DNA of 64,000 nt from Prochilodus magdalenae (lineage: Eukaryota; Chordata; Actinopteri; Characiformes; Prochilodontidae). Shown piece by piece: positions 11,331 to 24,432 of the stretch. The translations under genes and the position numbers were made by a program. The stretch is from assembly GCA_024036415.1 (NCBI GenBank), contig JAMWET010000763.1, positions 74,501 through 138,500 of the forward strand, written 5' to 3'. The notes under the pieces were generated by a model that searched no databases, was not told the DNA's origin, and worked only from the letters and a program-made list of their open reading frames with translations. Position 1 is the stretch's first letter. The number at the start of each line of letters is the position of its first letter.

Positions 11331-13214
11331 CACTCTCATGCTCAGACTTTTAGGACTGGATTCCCATTAGAATGCAATCTTACATTTTCTGCAAATATTG
11401 GCCCAATGCGGATACCAATATGGATCTTTAGTGAAGCCTATGGCTAACTATTGTCATTGAGTTAATTTGATTGTCATCTAATTAAAAGTAAGAGCTTGCT
11501 TTATTGGAGCCTCTGTTCTTTTGCCCTGCTTTAACATGTGGGTGTGGGCAGGAGAGAAACAGAGTTTCAGTTTGGATAATTGTAGTTGATGAGTACATCT
11601 TTACAGCAACATGGTGATTTCAGTTTTGCTTTTGTGCACCAGGCAGACCTGTGGGTGTGCAGTCCTGTCTAATCCTGTACACTTTACTGTACTTCACTTG
11701 TAGAGTATTTACACATTTACGCAACTATTACATCACATTTTCTGATTTGTCCCCCACTAACAGGCACACTTCCTTATCCAGTCCTCCCTAATTACAGTGC
11801 CCTGTATAAATACTGTAATAATCAAAGGCCACTCAGTGGGGGGTATTGTGCTCAGATCCCAAGACTCATGTTGTATTCAGTGTTTAGTGTACATCGTCCA
11901 GTAGGTGGTCCGCTGTGTGCTAAGCAGGAAAAGAAGCACGCGCGCACACATGCATAGATATTTCTTTGCCAACTCCCAGGTCAGGTATGGGTCCTGCCCT
12001 TCCTGCTCTGTGTTATGGCTGCTGAATGGAAACATCAAACTCTGAAATGTGTTCAGTGCCCTTCAATTAAAGGAGTGGTGCTTTTCTCTAAAAATGTGTC
12101 CCGATGGGCCTGGCCGCACAGTCTCGACCTGCTGCAGTTAAACAGCTTGTTCCATTGTGCGGTATCGCCGTGTCCCACCCAAACACAGTGTGGTGACTGT
12201 GCCAGCCGGATATAAATAAACCAGCCTATTGTGATGTTTATGGCTAGATTTGAGATTCTGTTTTCAGCTCTGGCTCTGAAACGTGTGGGAAGTTTCTAAA
12301 AGCAGGGTTGCTACAATGTCCATGTTACTATGAGACTTTTTTTTTAATGAGACAATACAGATGTGGATCCATTTCAATTAAACAATTTGTGACGTAAGAC
12401 ACTCTGTTTGTACTAATTATAAAAAACAGTGAATTTTAAAAGAGACTGAAGTGAGAAAGCCTTAATATCATGTGTGCACCTAACTGTATTTGAGTTTGAG
12501 TTAACTGTACTCTCACTAGGTGTCACGGTCTGTCTGGTTTTGATAATCAGACTCGGCCAATGTGATACAAATCATATGAATGAAATGTGGCTGATACTGA
12601 GAAGCTGGATTTTTTTTCAGTTCTAGCCTATCAAAAATGTCTTAGGTGGGGGAATTTTGACCTAATAACACAGAGCTTATGAACTGCCTAAAGATGAGTT
12701 GGGCCAATTGTAGTCAACCAGTCTTCCATTTGTGCATCACAACCAACACTTGCTGGCAGTTTGGCACACTACAATCAGAGGTCAAACCTCAGACCAGAGG
12801 AAGTGTATATTGTGGTTTTCTTGGCAACAGAAACAGGCATAAACTTAATTAATGATATATATATAATAAAAATAATCCTAACTTAAATTGCAGTTTCAAC
12901 ATTAGTCAGAAAAATCACAATTAGATATTTCCCCCAAATCGCTGAACCCTAAATATCAGCAGATTTGAATTTATTATTAATTGGTTTTATTGTCTCATCT
13001 TCAGCTGCCTGGTTTAAATCCCATTGATCCAATAACTAAAACAAATAAAGATGCTAATCATCAGCAAATGATCAAATACCACAGAATGTATGATACCACA
13101 TATATATCATAATCGTGAAGTGTGCTAGAGGTCTGGTTACTGACACATGTTTATGTTTGATTTTACAACAAGCAACGTCAGGCTAAAGTCAGCCTCGGGT
13201 TTGCTTTCTAATGA

Positions 13215-13420
13215 GTGATATCTTTGTGTTTTAATGGTTCTTTAGGAAAGACCATGGCTCTATATAGAACCTTTTTAAAAATGCTTCTAGATAGCACAAA
13301 AATGGGTTTAAACTCTTTTAGAAACATACCCACCAATTCTCATCTATCTAAAGAACCATTTAAGCATGCAAATAGTTCTTTCATTGTTCTATATATAACC
13401 ATTATCTTTATTAGATAAGG
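13215..13420 (+). repeat. Family A repeat copy
   Basis: Has 'ctttaggaaagaccatggct' followed by 'ctatatagaacc', then 'aagaaccatttaagcatgca' and 'tgttctatatataacc', matching the family A order. It lies in the lpar1 5' intron. Confidence 0.6.
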
Positions 13421-16400
13421 GCTGCTGTTGTTCCCTGCCAGGTACAAACAGCAGTTCCACAAAAATCCACTGATAATAAAAACAGATCTTGCATTACAGA
13501 TTTTATCCTATGCATCGCATCTCCTTTTAGCAGCTCAAGCGCATAATGACAAACAAACCCACGTCTGCAAAACCTGTCTCTGTCAGTGCGTGCAAGTAGA
13601 ACTGGAAGCTATGAAGATATTTATCACTTTTGTGATAACCACAATATGCTTTTCTGATCGTATCGTGAATGTCGTCAGTACCAAAACACTCCACACTCAA
13701 ACACTTAATTGGATTCAGTGCTGATTGGTTTGTGAAATTTTGAATACGAATCATTTTGTTGATAGTTTGTGATGTGTGTCAGTGTGATAGTTAGTGTTGT
13801 GCCATACTTTGTCTAGTCCAACTCATCGGATGTCAAGCATATTAACTTGTCATGGTAATGTTGAGAGTGAATAGCCCTGAGTAAGACTTCCTGTCATGTC
13901 CAGCTAGGGTAAGCGAAGTTAAAGTGCTAAAACCACATCCTCATGAAGTCTCAGCTTAAAAAACAAAATATCTAAGTTCACACAGTTTTATTTAGCTGTA
14001 TGCTCAAGTAATACTTTGTGCCTTCAGACATAGTCCCTGCATTAACCTGTGTATACATTAAAAACCCTGTCTACTTATACATACTTTGTAAATCAACTTT
14101 AAGGAGTATAGCCATTCATGAAGCATGCCCTTCCTGCTCAGAACAAGTTTCTACCTACTTTATGTTAACTTTTTTTAGCATGCGGCTTCCCTTTAACAGT
14201 GGTTACCTAAGTGCAAACTTATCCATGCAAAACAATGCTGCTCCTTTCTGACCATATGTTAAAAAGGACAAACCACACTGTGAAGTTTACACCTCTGCGC
14301 GCAGACAGTCATCAGCGGGGGGTTATCTGTCCAAAAGGTCAGCATCAAAGGACACCGGCACATGTAAATCACATTAGCTAACAGCTGATGACAGGTTTGT
14401 GTAATTAGAGAGTGCTTGATATGTTTAAATCTTGTTTCAGTGTTTGGTGACCATAGCTATTTGGGTATAGTTGTTGATGATATGTAGATTTTAAACTCAA
14501 ATACTGTCAAAGAACTGTCTGTTGTAGCAATCTCTTGATTTATCTATTGATAAGTACGACCATACTGCCCAGGTCTGTTTCAAAGCTTTGTTGCTTTGAC
14601 AGAACAAAAATATCAGTACTGGTTTCAGCCAGTACTCAAGCTTTCAGTGATCTACTAAAGTGAAAACGTTGAACTGCCTGGTTGGAAATGGTGAAGCACT
14701 ATAATGGCCCTTTCCCGCTCTCACATTGCTGAGTAAGGGGTCATAACAGGGCAGTGGAAAGCGAAGAGCTGACACTCTCACTGAGTAAGCAGTGCGACTT
14801 GTAGAACTCATACAGATTTAAGGAAGGAAAAGGCTCCTGAAATGAGCATTTGGCCATATGCCAGGTGCTTGAGTCAGTACCTGGGAATAAACTAATTCCC
14901 AGGTTCAGTGTTTTCACTATGCTTTGCTGGTTCTGTTAAAAACGCTTTCTGAATAGAAAGCTCTCTTGTTTTTACTCTGTTCCGTCTGTCAGCAGAAGGC
15001 ATTTGCCTGAAAGGCAAATATTAAAAAAGGACGTTTATCGATGAGGTCACTCAAACAAGCGCAAACATGCAGTGAAGAGTAGTGGAATATCTCTCCTGAA
15101 TTTCTCTGAAGCAGGTAATGAAGTGTGAGGTGTAGATAGTTATCGGCTGACTTTGCAGCCAAACATTTTCAGGGTTATCTTGCTTTGCTAATGTGGAACC
15201 CTGATCATAAAAGCCATTTCCTCTAGCTTACTCCACTCTGATTCCTGTAAACAGACTTCTGGCTGTGGCCTCGTGTCTGTACTTTTGGCTTATTATAAAT
15301 AGGAAATAATTGTGCTGCTTCTTTGTTCTGTGCCCTATATTCCAGTTTATTCCCAGTGATCCACTTATGACACACACACAGACACACAGATCTCTAAATA
15401 ATGTTTAAACAAACTAGCAAAATAATCTTCTTGTAGCTCTTGTTGTCTTCAGAAGAAGAGGTCATGTAGATTGTGTCATGGGCAGTTAATGAGAATCTGA
15501 TAAACATTTTCATGCATCTCTGAGCCTGCGTAGATGGACAGATTGGATGGGTAGTTGTCTAGCAGTATTGCTTTGAATGTGGAGACATGATGGTATAAGA
15601 CACAGAAATAGCTGAAGTTCTAAATGTCAGCTGGGCTAATTTAATACTGAACACATTCTTGGACAGTAGGGGTCCAGCCATGTTTTAAATGGAATGATTC
15701 ATTAGGTTAGAGTAGATTCAGCGTTCTGAGATAATTGGCAGCTTGAAATGACGTGGCAGCAGCACCTACACAGAAGACATTTAGGCAGCATCCTTTCAAA
15801 CTGTCAAAACAGAAAGGATTGGGAATTACTGTGCATGTGACTGAATCTGAAATGGGATGAAGCTGTTTGATGGCAGCGTTTTGTAAAAAGAATGAGCATC
15901 GTTTGTAGGTTTCCTTCATCCCAGATCACATGCGGTATCTGATTGTGCAATCCAACTTTTTATTCTCGAGGTTTGTGCAGAACTTTGACCATTGGCTGAC
16001 CTAATCTAAGGAAATTATCTTTTCAATGTTGTGATTATATTATATAAGCTCCAACTTTTTTTGTCACCAGCACATCCAATTTATGGGTCCTGAGGTTTGA
16101 GGTTCTGAGTGTGCAGGTTAAAATAATTTAACATTCAGTCTCACCTTTAACAAATGCCAATTTAGTCTTTAAAGGAGCAATATGTAAGATTTCACACTCC
16201 ACCAAGTCCCACCCTTTTCATTTCACTCTTTCCCCTGTTTCTCATTCTAAAAGAATGTACAGTTTTAAACTGCTTCTTTTCTTTCGAAGAGCAGCACTGT
16301 CTTTTCTTCACCCTCTACCCATGTGGGGATTTGCCACTGCAGTTACTCACTATCGCCTCTTTAGGTACAAGGTGGTATTATGAGATGGGCTAACTGGTTA

Positions 16401-16639
16401 GTATCCTAACTTTACTAGATATCTTTGCAACATGATACAAAGGCTTTTGTGACACACCAACAAAACGTTTCTTCATATTCAGTTGATTAATTTTTTTGTT
16501 GATTTGGAAATCTTTTTTAATTAAAAAACTTACTTATTTATTGTGGTGTTTTACATAATTCTTTTTTAAAAGCTGCTAACATTTAAAATGAACAATTTTT
16601 AATAGAAGCAGAAATTGAAAAATTTGAAATGAAAATAAA

Positions 16640-16800
16640 GGAACTGTCTGGAGGTCTTTAGGAAAGACACCAATTCAATATAAAACCATGAACACTTAAA
16701 GAAACATTTGGATTCTATATGGCAACAAAAATGTTTCTGCTACTGATACAATGTCATGCATGTAATAATAGCACAAAAGCACTTTTGGATTTATGTAGAA
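16640..16800 (+). repeat. Family A repeat copy, degenerate
   Basis: Has 'gtctttaggaaagacacca' and 'aaaccatgaacacttaaaga' in the family A order, with more substitutions. It abuts the MITE beginning at 16,831. Confidence 0.45.
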
Positions 16801-16830
16801 CCATTTTAAATATATAGATACATATACAAC

Positions 16831-17262
16831 TAGGGGTGGGTGATGTGGCAAAAATATTGAATTACAACACCTAAAGACATTTTCATGACATACGCATCAC
16901 AATATTGAGTCTTTCAGAGATTTAATAAGATGGAACAGACAAAAAAGAGCATAAAATACTGTAATAATAATATTAATACCACAACAATAACAACTAATAA
17001 TAATAAAAAAAACTAAAACTGCACTGTTTTTTATTCAGCATCTTCTATAATGTGCTGCACCAAATACAGTAAACAGGTCTTATTATGCTCCATTTATAAT
17101 AAAACATGTATTTTGACAGTGTTATTTTAGTACTAATGATCCAGCATATACTAAAATTGTGACATAATTTATCACAGTAATGCTAAATTATCCTTAAATT
17201 GCATACCTCTATAATCCAACAATTGTGATAATATGCTGTATGTTTTTTTTCTCTCACCCCTA
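16831..17262. mobile_element. MITE with aggggtggg termini
   Basis: Left end 'taggggtgggtgatgtggca' and right end 'ctctcacccctaa' are inverted repeats. The interior is AT-rich with 'cacaatattg' and 'attgtgataatatg' near the ends. I recall fish DNA elements with this 'aggggtgggcgatatggc' terminus. It has no coding capacity. A related one-sided fragment begins at about 52,506 (gggctgggcaatatgac). Confidence 0.6.
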
Positions 17263-18229
17263 ATAGATTCCCAGTGTAATGCTTAAGCTTTAGAATGCTC
17301 AAGGAACACTTAAGGGACAGGGTTTGAGGGACCACCACAGTCACTATGCTGCCAGTAGCTATTGCAAGGTCATGGATTGCAGTAACATCTGATTCGTCTG
17401 ACCGAACTGAGTAATTCTGAATGTGCAGTCTATTGGACAGTCTTCTCCAGCACTGCTTAAACTGCCAAATTCCCTCCAGATTACTAACTGTTTTCAGATG
17501 TCATACTTAAAAAAGGTAATAAATTAGACACACATTTGATGTGAAACTCACTAGCGTGTGCAGCCTCACCAGGACTGTACACAATTGTGAACAATTTATT
17601 CATTGTAAACTCTTGTTCTGTTGCTCTTTTACTGGATGGTTGCTGAACAATGGTCTCATTGTGTTCTCGGACAGGCAGGGGATCAGCGCTGAAATGGATC
17701 TATGCTGGTGCTTTGCCTTTTGCTTACTTGAAACCTGACAGAGAGCATGCTGCTGTAGTGGAGGAAATATGTTCATGGATTCAGGCCTCTTATTTGGGTT
17801 TCAGGATGTGTTAAAGTGGGAACAATATACCCCTGTAAGGTACAGAGTTATTAGATTAGGTTAAATTAGGTAAGATTAAATTATTTTTAAATTGAAATTG
17901 CAATCCATAAGGCCCATTACATAAATTTTTCTTATAATGTTTTTGGTTAACGTTTGTGTGGTTGTATCAAACATGACCACAGTTTGTTTTACATTACCAC
18001 TTTTAACGACTCTTAATCCCGCCAAATTAAACAGGCTGTTTTAAGACTAATCTAAGATGAGTTCTGCTATGATTGACTGGCCTGCCTCATTCAGAAAAGG
18101 GGGGATATTTCTTTGATCTTCAATATGAGTGGCTAGAATGCTTTAGGATGAATAAGTGGATATATGTAGGTGAGCTCTATACGGTATGGCTGTCCTGTCT
18201 GGAACATGGAGGTGGAACATTGCTTAGAA

Positions 18230-18420
18230 ATTCAGTATAAGTGGGTGAGTTAAACTGCTGTAGTCTGAATAGGAGGATATATGTAAATGAGTTGCTTTCT
18301 GTGACATCACATAAACAGTGAATTCAAAGCAGGCAGTTTACTTTCCACATACAGATTATATGGACTGTAGAGTGAGGTTGGGTGCGTTTTTCAAAATACA
18401 GGGCATTTCAAACTGCCAGG
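18230..18420 (-). repeat. Family D dispersed repeat, copy 2
   Basis: Inverted relative to copy 1, with 'tctgtgacatcacataaaca', 'aggcagtttactttccacat' and 'tatatggactgtagagtgag' in matching order. Confidence 0.5.
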
Positions 18421-19384
18421 GCAGTAATTCTTTAAATTGTTGTCAATGACGTTGTCTTAAGTAACTAAATAACACAAAGTTTGTGAACTGCTTGTAAATA
18501 AGTTACATAAAGAGACAACCAAACGTTCATGTGTTGCGACATTACAGCCACACCTTACTGGCAGTCTGACACTCGACATTTTAAAAGACGCAAACTTTAA
18601 TTTATTGAAACAATCATACTTCTGATCATAGTATTCAGCCCTACCCATAGTATAAACAGAGCATTATTTTCAAAGATTGATTAACATAATTTTAATTGTT
18701 AATAGTCAGTAAAGTATGCAAGGTAGACATTGAAGACATTGAATCAAAGAAACAAAACAACATGAAGTTCTAAATAAAGTGTTAGGCCACTGTGAGAGGC
18801 CAAAACAGCTTCAAGTACTTTATGTACTGGGCTGGCAGTTTGCATAATGAAATATGGAATTATATTAATAATTATATATATATAATAATTGTGCTATAGA
18901 GATAGAACATCCTTCTTCCAAAACATATTCCCTCAGTTGGTGTTTCTGAGAGAGATTCTGATAATTAACACCACCTAATACATCAGTTAAAAATTTCCCC
19001 TTAGTGTTCAGTTGAGTTCAGACTATTTCCAACCTTATCTACTGAGAGCCTTTAATCAGTCAGTAACCTACTTGATGTAACTGGGTGACGAACCTAAAAC
19101 TTATGATCTGTGAAGTAGTTTAATGCCACATGTTACTGATTCCACGGCGCTGTATATAAAACACGGGATTGTAGTTATTTGGACTCAGATCATTGCAGAT
19201 TAGAAGAAACTCAGAAGTGCATATGTACATACACATGTCTGAAGAGGCATAGTTGGTTTTTGGTTGGTGTTGTAGTACTACACAGTTCTGGCAAGAGGTC
19301 TTGTGCCCACTCCTCCAAAGTTACATAGTGCTGTAGAATTCCCGGAGTGGGAATGACAGAAACTTCATTCTCCCTATTAAGATT

Positions 19385-19430
19385 AGACATGATAACACTT
19401 TATTGATCACAAGGGGAAATATGAGTGTTA
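19385..19430 (-). repeat. LINE 3' tail remnant, reverse orientation
   Basis: On the minus strand it reads 'ccccttgtgatcaataaagt' and runs into 'gttatcatg'. This matches the fish LINE 3' tail type also seen at 53,935-53,977 in the other orientation. Confidence 0.5.
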
Positions 19431-19483
19431 TTACAAGTTCCATCAAATGATTTAGCTTCTGAGCTATTTTCAGATAAAAACAT

Positions 19484-20345
19484 ACAACACCCTTCACAAT
19501 TATTGGCATCCCTCGTTAAAACGTGTTAAAGGCCTTAAAATAAATTCAGTTGATATTGCAGAAGCATAATCTCACACTGAATACTATAGAAAAATTTAAC
19601 CTTTAACTCAAGTGAATTAAACATAAACAACAAGCTATTTGGGAGGCATGCACTGAAAAATCCTTTTCTCACTTACAAGCATTGACGTTCGCTAAGCGGA
19701 CCTTAACTGGGATCGTGTACTTTGGTCAGATGAGACCAAGATGGAGTGTTTGTTGCTAAAATGTTTTAAGTGGTCTGGTGTAACACAAAAGATGAGTATG
19801 CGAAAACAGCACCTCATGCCCACTGTAAAGTATTGGGTAGTATGGGTGACGCTTTGAGCCTGTTTCTTCTCCTAAGGGCCCAGGAACTTTGTTCCGGTGT
19901 GGCATCATGAACGCTTTGAAATACCAGAACATTTTAAATCAAGATCTGGTGGACTCTGCCCAAAAGCTGATGATGGGTCGTCACTGGGTCTTTCAACAAA
20001 ATAATGACCCTAAACATATGGGCAAATCTACACATAAATGGTTCACCAGACACGAAATCAAGCTCCGCCAGTGGCCATCTCAGTCCCCTGTCAACCCAAT
20101 TTAAAACCTGTTGAGTGAGCTGAAGAGAAGAGTGCGTAATGTGTGTAAAGATTGATTACGCAGACGTGGTTTACAACAGTTTTGGACACCACTCTTGACT
20201 CATATTACATTGAGTACTGAATTGAGACCCCAGTTTAAATGTGTTTTATTTGAGTGGTAGCTACAGAGACCCACTGTTGACCAGGACTGCTTCGCTAGGC
20301 TCACTACACCAATAAAGGGCACCTGTGAAGAAGTTTTAATTTAAG
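19484..20345 (+). pseudogene. Decayed Tc1-like transposon with transposase remnant
   Basis: The left part begins 'acacccttcacaattattgg', like a fish Tc1 terminus. DDE-transposase traces follow in more than one frame: R-V-L-W-S-D-E-T-K around 19,715, HWVFQQNNDPKHMGKSTHKW from about 19,982, then QWPSQSP and ELKRRV. In the NPIEN motif the catalytic Glu codon is a stop (TAA at 20,101). Frames are broken between motifs and no clear right terminal repeat is seen, so the element is dead. Confidence 0.8.
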
Positions 20346-21002
20346 TGTACATCATTCTACAAAAAATAGACAATCATAACCCACTTCAGACTTTGGAGCT
20401 GTTGAATGTGCCAGAGCAGAAGTTGAAGTGTTTCTGATAAGACCACAAGGCTACAGTGTTATCGAGCTGATGCTGCAGGCTTGGCTGGAATTTCCTTTAG
20501 CGTCTCTTTATCCATTGTGAATGGGCGCTGCGATAGGGCTGGAGCTGTGGTTTTCCAAAGCGCAACAGTCTGCCGGGTGGTCTCGTCAGATCGATGGGGG
20601 GAAACACATGCTCTTTCTCCTAGTGCACTTTTCAATGGCAGAAGGAAGTTGACAGACGTTTGTGCACAGACCACTTTTTGTTCATTGCCTTCAGACCAGT
20701 GAGAACAGAGGCCTGAGGCTATATGATAAAACACATACATACAATGCCAGGATCTGTCTCACTGGCACTGCACACAAAAGACACAGAAAGGTCACTTACT
20801 TTCACTCCACATTTGAGTTATGAACAGCCGATAAGAGATGACAGGAACTGTATGCATTTTGTGCAGAAACGAAGTATTCTGTTCTGCTTATAACTTGTAA
20901 AATTATCAATTAATCAATTAACTTTTTCATTTAACTTTATCATTTTGCATGATAATGTTTTAAATTCCCCTGCTGGGTTCTGTTTCAGTAAGAAAATAAC
21001 TT

Positions 21003-21130
21003 TTTGTGAACATTTTAAATCAAGATCAGGTGGCCTCTGCCCAAAAGCTGACAATGGGTCTTTCAACAAGATAATGACGCTAAACATATGGGCAATTTTA
21101 CACATATATGGTTCACCAGACACAAGTACC
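21003..21130 (+). pseudogene. Second Tc1-like transposase fragment
   Basis: About 125 bp repeat the 'aacattttaaatcaagatc' to 'atggttcaccagacac' part of the transposase remnant at 19,930-20,055, with internal deletions. It is either a separate insertion or a partial duplication of the neighbouring element. Confidence 0.7.
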
Positions 21131-21269
21131 ATTTGCGTGGTAAAGTTGTTCTCCAAATTGCGGATGAGAATGCTTTGTATATGGTTCTAAAACCAGTAAC
21201 ACGTTTCAGATTAATGTGTTGTATATGTTTTTATCCAGTACAAAATCCGACTATCATTGCTAGCTTGAC

Positions 21270-21430
21270 ATTATGACAATAGCAGAACCCTTTTTGGTGC
21301 TATGCAGAACCATATACAAAACATTCTCAGTCAGTCTGAAGAACCCTTTCACCATGCATCAAACCATTTCAGCATGCAGAAGGTTTTTTGACTGTTATAT
21401 AATCACTGTCTTTACTAAAGAACCATTATT
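21270..21430 (-). repeat. Family A repeat copy at the left edge of a tandem duplication
   Basis: Contains 'agaaccctttcaccatgcat', 'aaccatttcagcatgcagaa' and 'gtctttactaaagaacc', the family A motifs in reverse orientation. A degenerate second copy lies at about 22,320-22,460, so the family borders both units of the duplication. Confidence 0.5.
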
Positions 21431-22319
21431 TTTAAGAATGTATAAATCATCATCGCTATGTTGTTATGGCTATAAACTGGATTTGCACTGATATAACATT
21501 ATCTGTGTGAAATTAATGGATAATAAAGGCAACAGCTGATATGCCAGCAAGTTGTTGACAGACTTGTTGTTGAGGAAGCCACCTGGCAGTGTCCAGTTCA
21601 CGTCAACCCAAAGTTAAACAACAGACACACTGCAGACCAATGTTCTCATGCCATGTGCCATTCTTGCAAAAAGTGAACTCAAATGAATGATAGTAAAGTC
21701 CCCACTGTTTTATCTCATGATAAAATAACAGAAAGACGTTCTGCTCAGACCCAGAGGCTCATTCCCTGTGCTGGGTGTTTGAGATGTGAGAAGCAGCCAA
21801 TTCAAATGAGGCTGGCTTGATGTTACTAATAGCTGGTGTAGAGAGTCTGCAGGCTGCATTACAAAGTACCAGTGTGTTAGTTTTTGTGTGTTTTGGTAGC
21901 CACTGGCTGGGTGCTCAGCTGCATGGCCTTAACTCTTACCCTTGTGCGATGGACCGCTAATGAAAATTAACCAGATGCTAAAATGTCATGCCTTTGTGTC
22001 TGTATAATATCCCTTCCTTTCACACCTCAAGCTTCAACACTGCCATCTGTTGTTCCAGGGAATGCTTAATAATGTGAGCTTTGTTAATATGTCCAAGAGC
22101 AGTCCCATGTCCCTGCAAAATGGGCCACTCTTATGTGTTTTCAGCTTTGCTTATGTTTTATGTCAGAGGAGGTTAACTGATAAGGCTGAACTTTAGCCTA
22201 GGTAGTATTTTTGAGATTCAACTGTCAATATATTCTAGTTGGAGTTTTATGCACAGAGAACTGACAAATTTGCACTTTTGCGTAAACCATTTTCTGCAAG
22301 GAATGTTATATCCTTTCAC
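21410..22319. repeat. Tandem duplication, copy 1
   Basis: Nearly identical to 22,446-23,384, from 'ctttactaaag' to 'gttatatcctttcac'. Differences are sparse single-base changes and small indels (for example tgtgtctg versus tgtgcctg). No gene or transposase is visible in it. Confidence 0.9.
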
Positions 22320-22445
22320 ATTTTCAGTGGTATTTTTAGTGACAGCAAAAACTGTCACTTCACCATAAATCAAACCATGTCACTTTTCCAGCAGTGTGAT
22401 GGTTGTCTGTCTCAGGCTATGGTACATATGGTACATATGGCTAGG

Positions 22446-23384
22446 CTTTACTAAAGAAGCCATTATTTTTAAGAATGTAATAATATCATCATCGCTATGT
22501 TGTTATGGCTATAAACTGGATTTGCACTGATATAACATTATCTGTGTGAAATTAATGGATAATAAAGGCAACAGCTGATATGCCAGCAAGTTGTTGACAG
22601 ACTTGTTGTTGAGGAAGCATTTTGGATATATATATTCAATCACCTGGCAGTGTGATATCAGTTAGGAACGTCAACCCAAATTTAAACAACAGACACACTG
22701 CAGACCAATGTTCTCATGCCATGTGCCATTCTTGCAAAAAGTGAACTCAAATGAATGATAGTAAAGTCCCCACTGTTTTATCTCATGATAAAATAACAGA
22801 AAGACGTTCTGCTCAGACCCAGAGGCTCATTCCCTGTGCTGGGTGTTTGAGATGTGAGAAGCAGCCAATTCAAATGAGGCTGGCTTGATGTTACTAATAG
22901 CTGGTGTAGAGAGTCTGCAGGCTGCATTACAAAGTACCAGTGTGTTAGTTTTTGTGTGTTTTGGTAGCCACTGGCTGGGTGCTCAGCTGCATGGCCTTAA
23001 CTCTTACCCTTGTGCGATGGACCGCTAATGAAAATTAACCAGATGCTAAAATGTCATGCCTTTGTGCCTGTATAATATCCCTTCCTTTCACACCTCAAGC
23101 TTCAACACTGCCATCTGTTGTTCCAGGGAATGCTTAATAATGTGAGCTTTGTTAATATGTCCAAGAGCAGTCCCATGTCCCTGCAAAATGGGCCACTCTT
23201 ATGTGTTTTCAGCTTTGCTTATGTTTTATGTCAGAGGAGGTTAACTGATAAGGCTGAACTTTAGCCTAGGTAGTATTTTTGAGATTCAACTGTCAATATA
23301 TTCTAGTTGGAGTTTTATGCACAGAGCTACTGACAAATTTGCACTTGCGTAAACCATTTCTACAAGGATGTTATATCCTTTCAC
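22446..23384. repeat. Tandem duplication, copy 2
   Basis: Second copy, offset about 1,036 bp from the first. It carries an extra AT-rich segment of about 25 bp near 22,618-22,641 (attttggatatatatattc) and a few substitutions. The high similarity implies a recent event in the lpar1 5' intron or a misassembled repeat. Confidence 0.9.
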
Positions 23385-24432
23385 TGTTTTTTTGACAGCA
23401 AAATTAAGACTGCAAAAATACTTGTCAGTATAAAAATTAGAATGTAGTACTGTTAATAAAGAACAGTGGTGTGGTTCAAGGTATCCACTGCCTCATGGCT
23501 ATATGTTTAACTGTCACTTAGGCTACATAGTCACTATAATTGAAGGTCCATTCTAAAAACCTAATGACATTGTTGTCACTTTCATTGAAGCCAGTCAACA
23601 GTGTGGTGGTTATTATGTATGATTCTAATGAATATTGTTTCAAATCATTATACTATTAATCACATAAAATTTGTATATGAACAAATATGTAATGGCTAGC
23701 CATTTATGTTGGCTAGGCTACTACCGATAGATCGTATTTTCATAAAAGGTCATTCTACATCTAATGAACCAAAACTTAGTATGTTCCACTCAACAATGTA
23801 CAGCTTGTTCATTATGTAAAATTACCATGAATCAGATAAATATTTTTAATATAATATTAGTGTCTTTAGTTAGGGATGTGTATCTACAAATATACTTTTT
23901 CCTATTTTTTTTTTTCTTATAACAATTTATCAAACCTTTTTTGCTCCAAGATTATTACTTATTATACCATAGATTTTGCAAATTGAATTTAAGATATTTT
24001 AAAAGTGGGTCGCTTACTTCACAAGTTTAATAATCAATTATGCTGTTGCAATTTTCATTCGCTTGCATAACTGAAGATGCAAAACATGTTCATTTTAGTA
24101 TACTTGTTTAACTTATCAATGAGTGGATAGAACACTCTTTTTTTTGATTATTACTGTTAATTAGAACACGTGATGGAACATATTTAATGCATATCTTCAG
24201 TCTACCTTAAACTTTAAGACATTTATTCGTACTGTGACATAGTAATTGAGTGCAAAAATACATTTGTCTTTAAATAGAAATGATGCTGCATATATAAAGA
24301 AGTTGTACTGACATCCTTTTCCATAAAATAATCACAATTTAAAACCATTAAGGTTGCAGTGGTTGTTCAGAGCTAATGCCATTTCTGAAAAGTTCTGATG
24401 TCTTTTTCTCCTTATTTTCAGAACCTTCAAAC

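Larger units (their letters stand above)
9855..24421 (+). other. lpar1: Probable lpar1 5' intron
   Basis: This is 14.6 kb between the presumed leader exon and the first coding exon. It contains family A and B repeats, a MITE, Tc1 remnants, a family D copy (about 18,230-18,420) and a tandem duplication. A moderately GC-rich patch at about 20,455-20,740 has open frames on both strands but no recognisable product. I could not find an exon for a longer N-terminus. Confidence 0.4.

Noticed and set aside
20459..20740. Possible exon in a GC-richer patch with open frames on both strands
   Set aside because: No splice sites in the right phase for lpar1 and no recognisable peptide. A regulatory element or an untranslated exon cannot be excluded, but nothing supports it.
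24376..24432. ATG at 24376 as the lpar1 start
   Set aside because: The sequence from 24,376 to 24,421 is the polypyrimidine tract and acceptor of the intron; the encoded residues do not match LPAR1.
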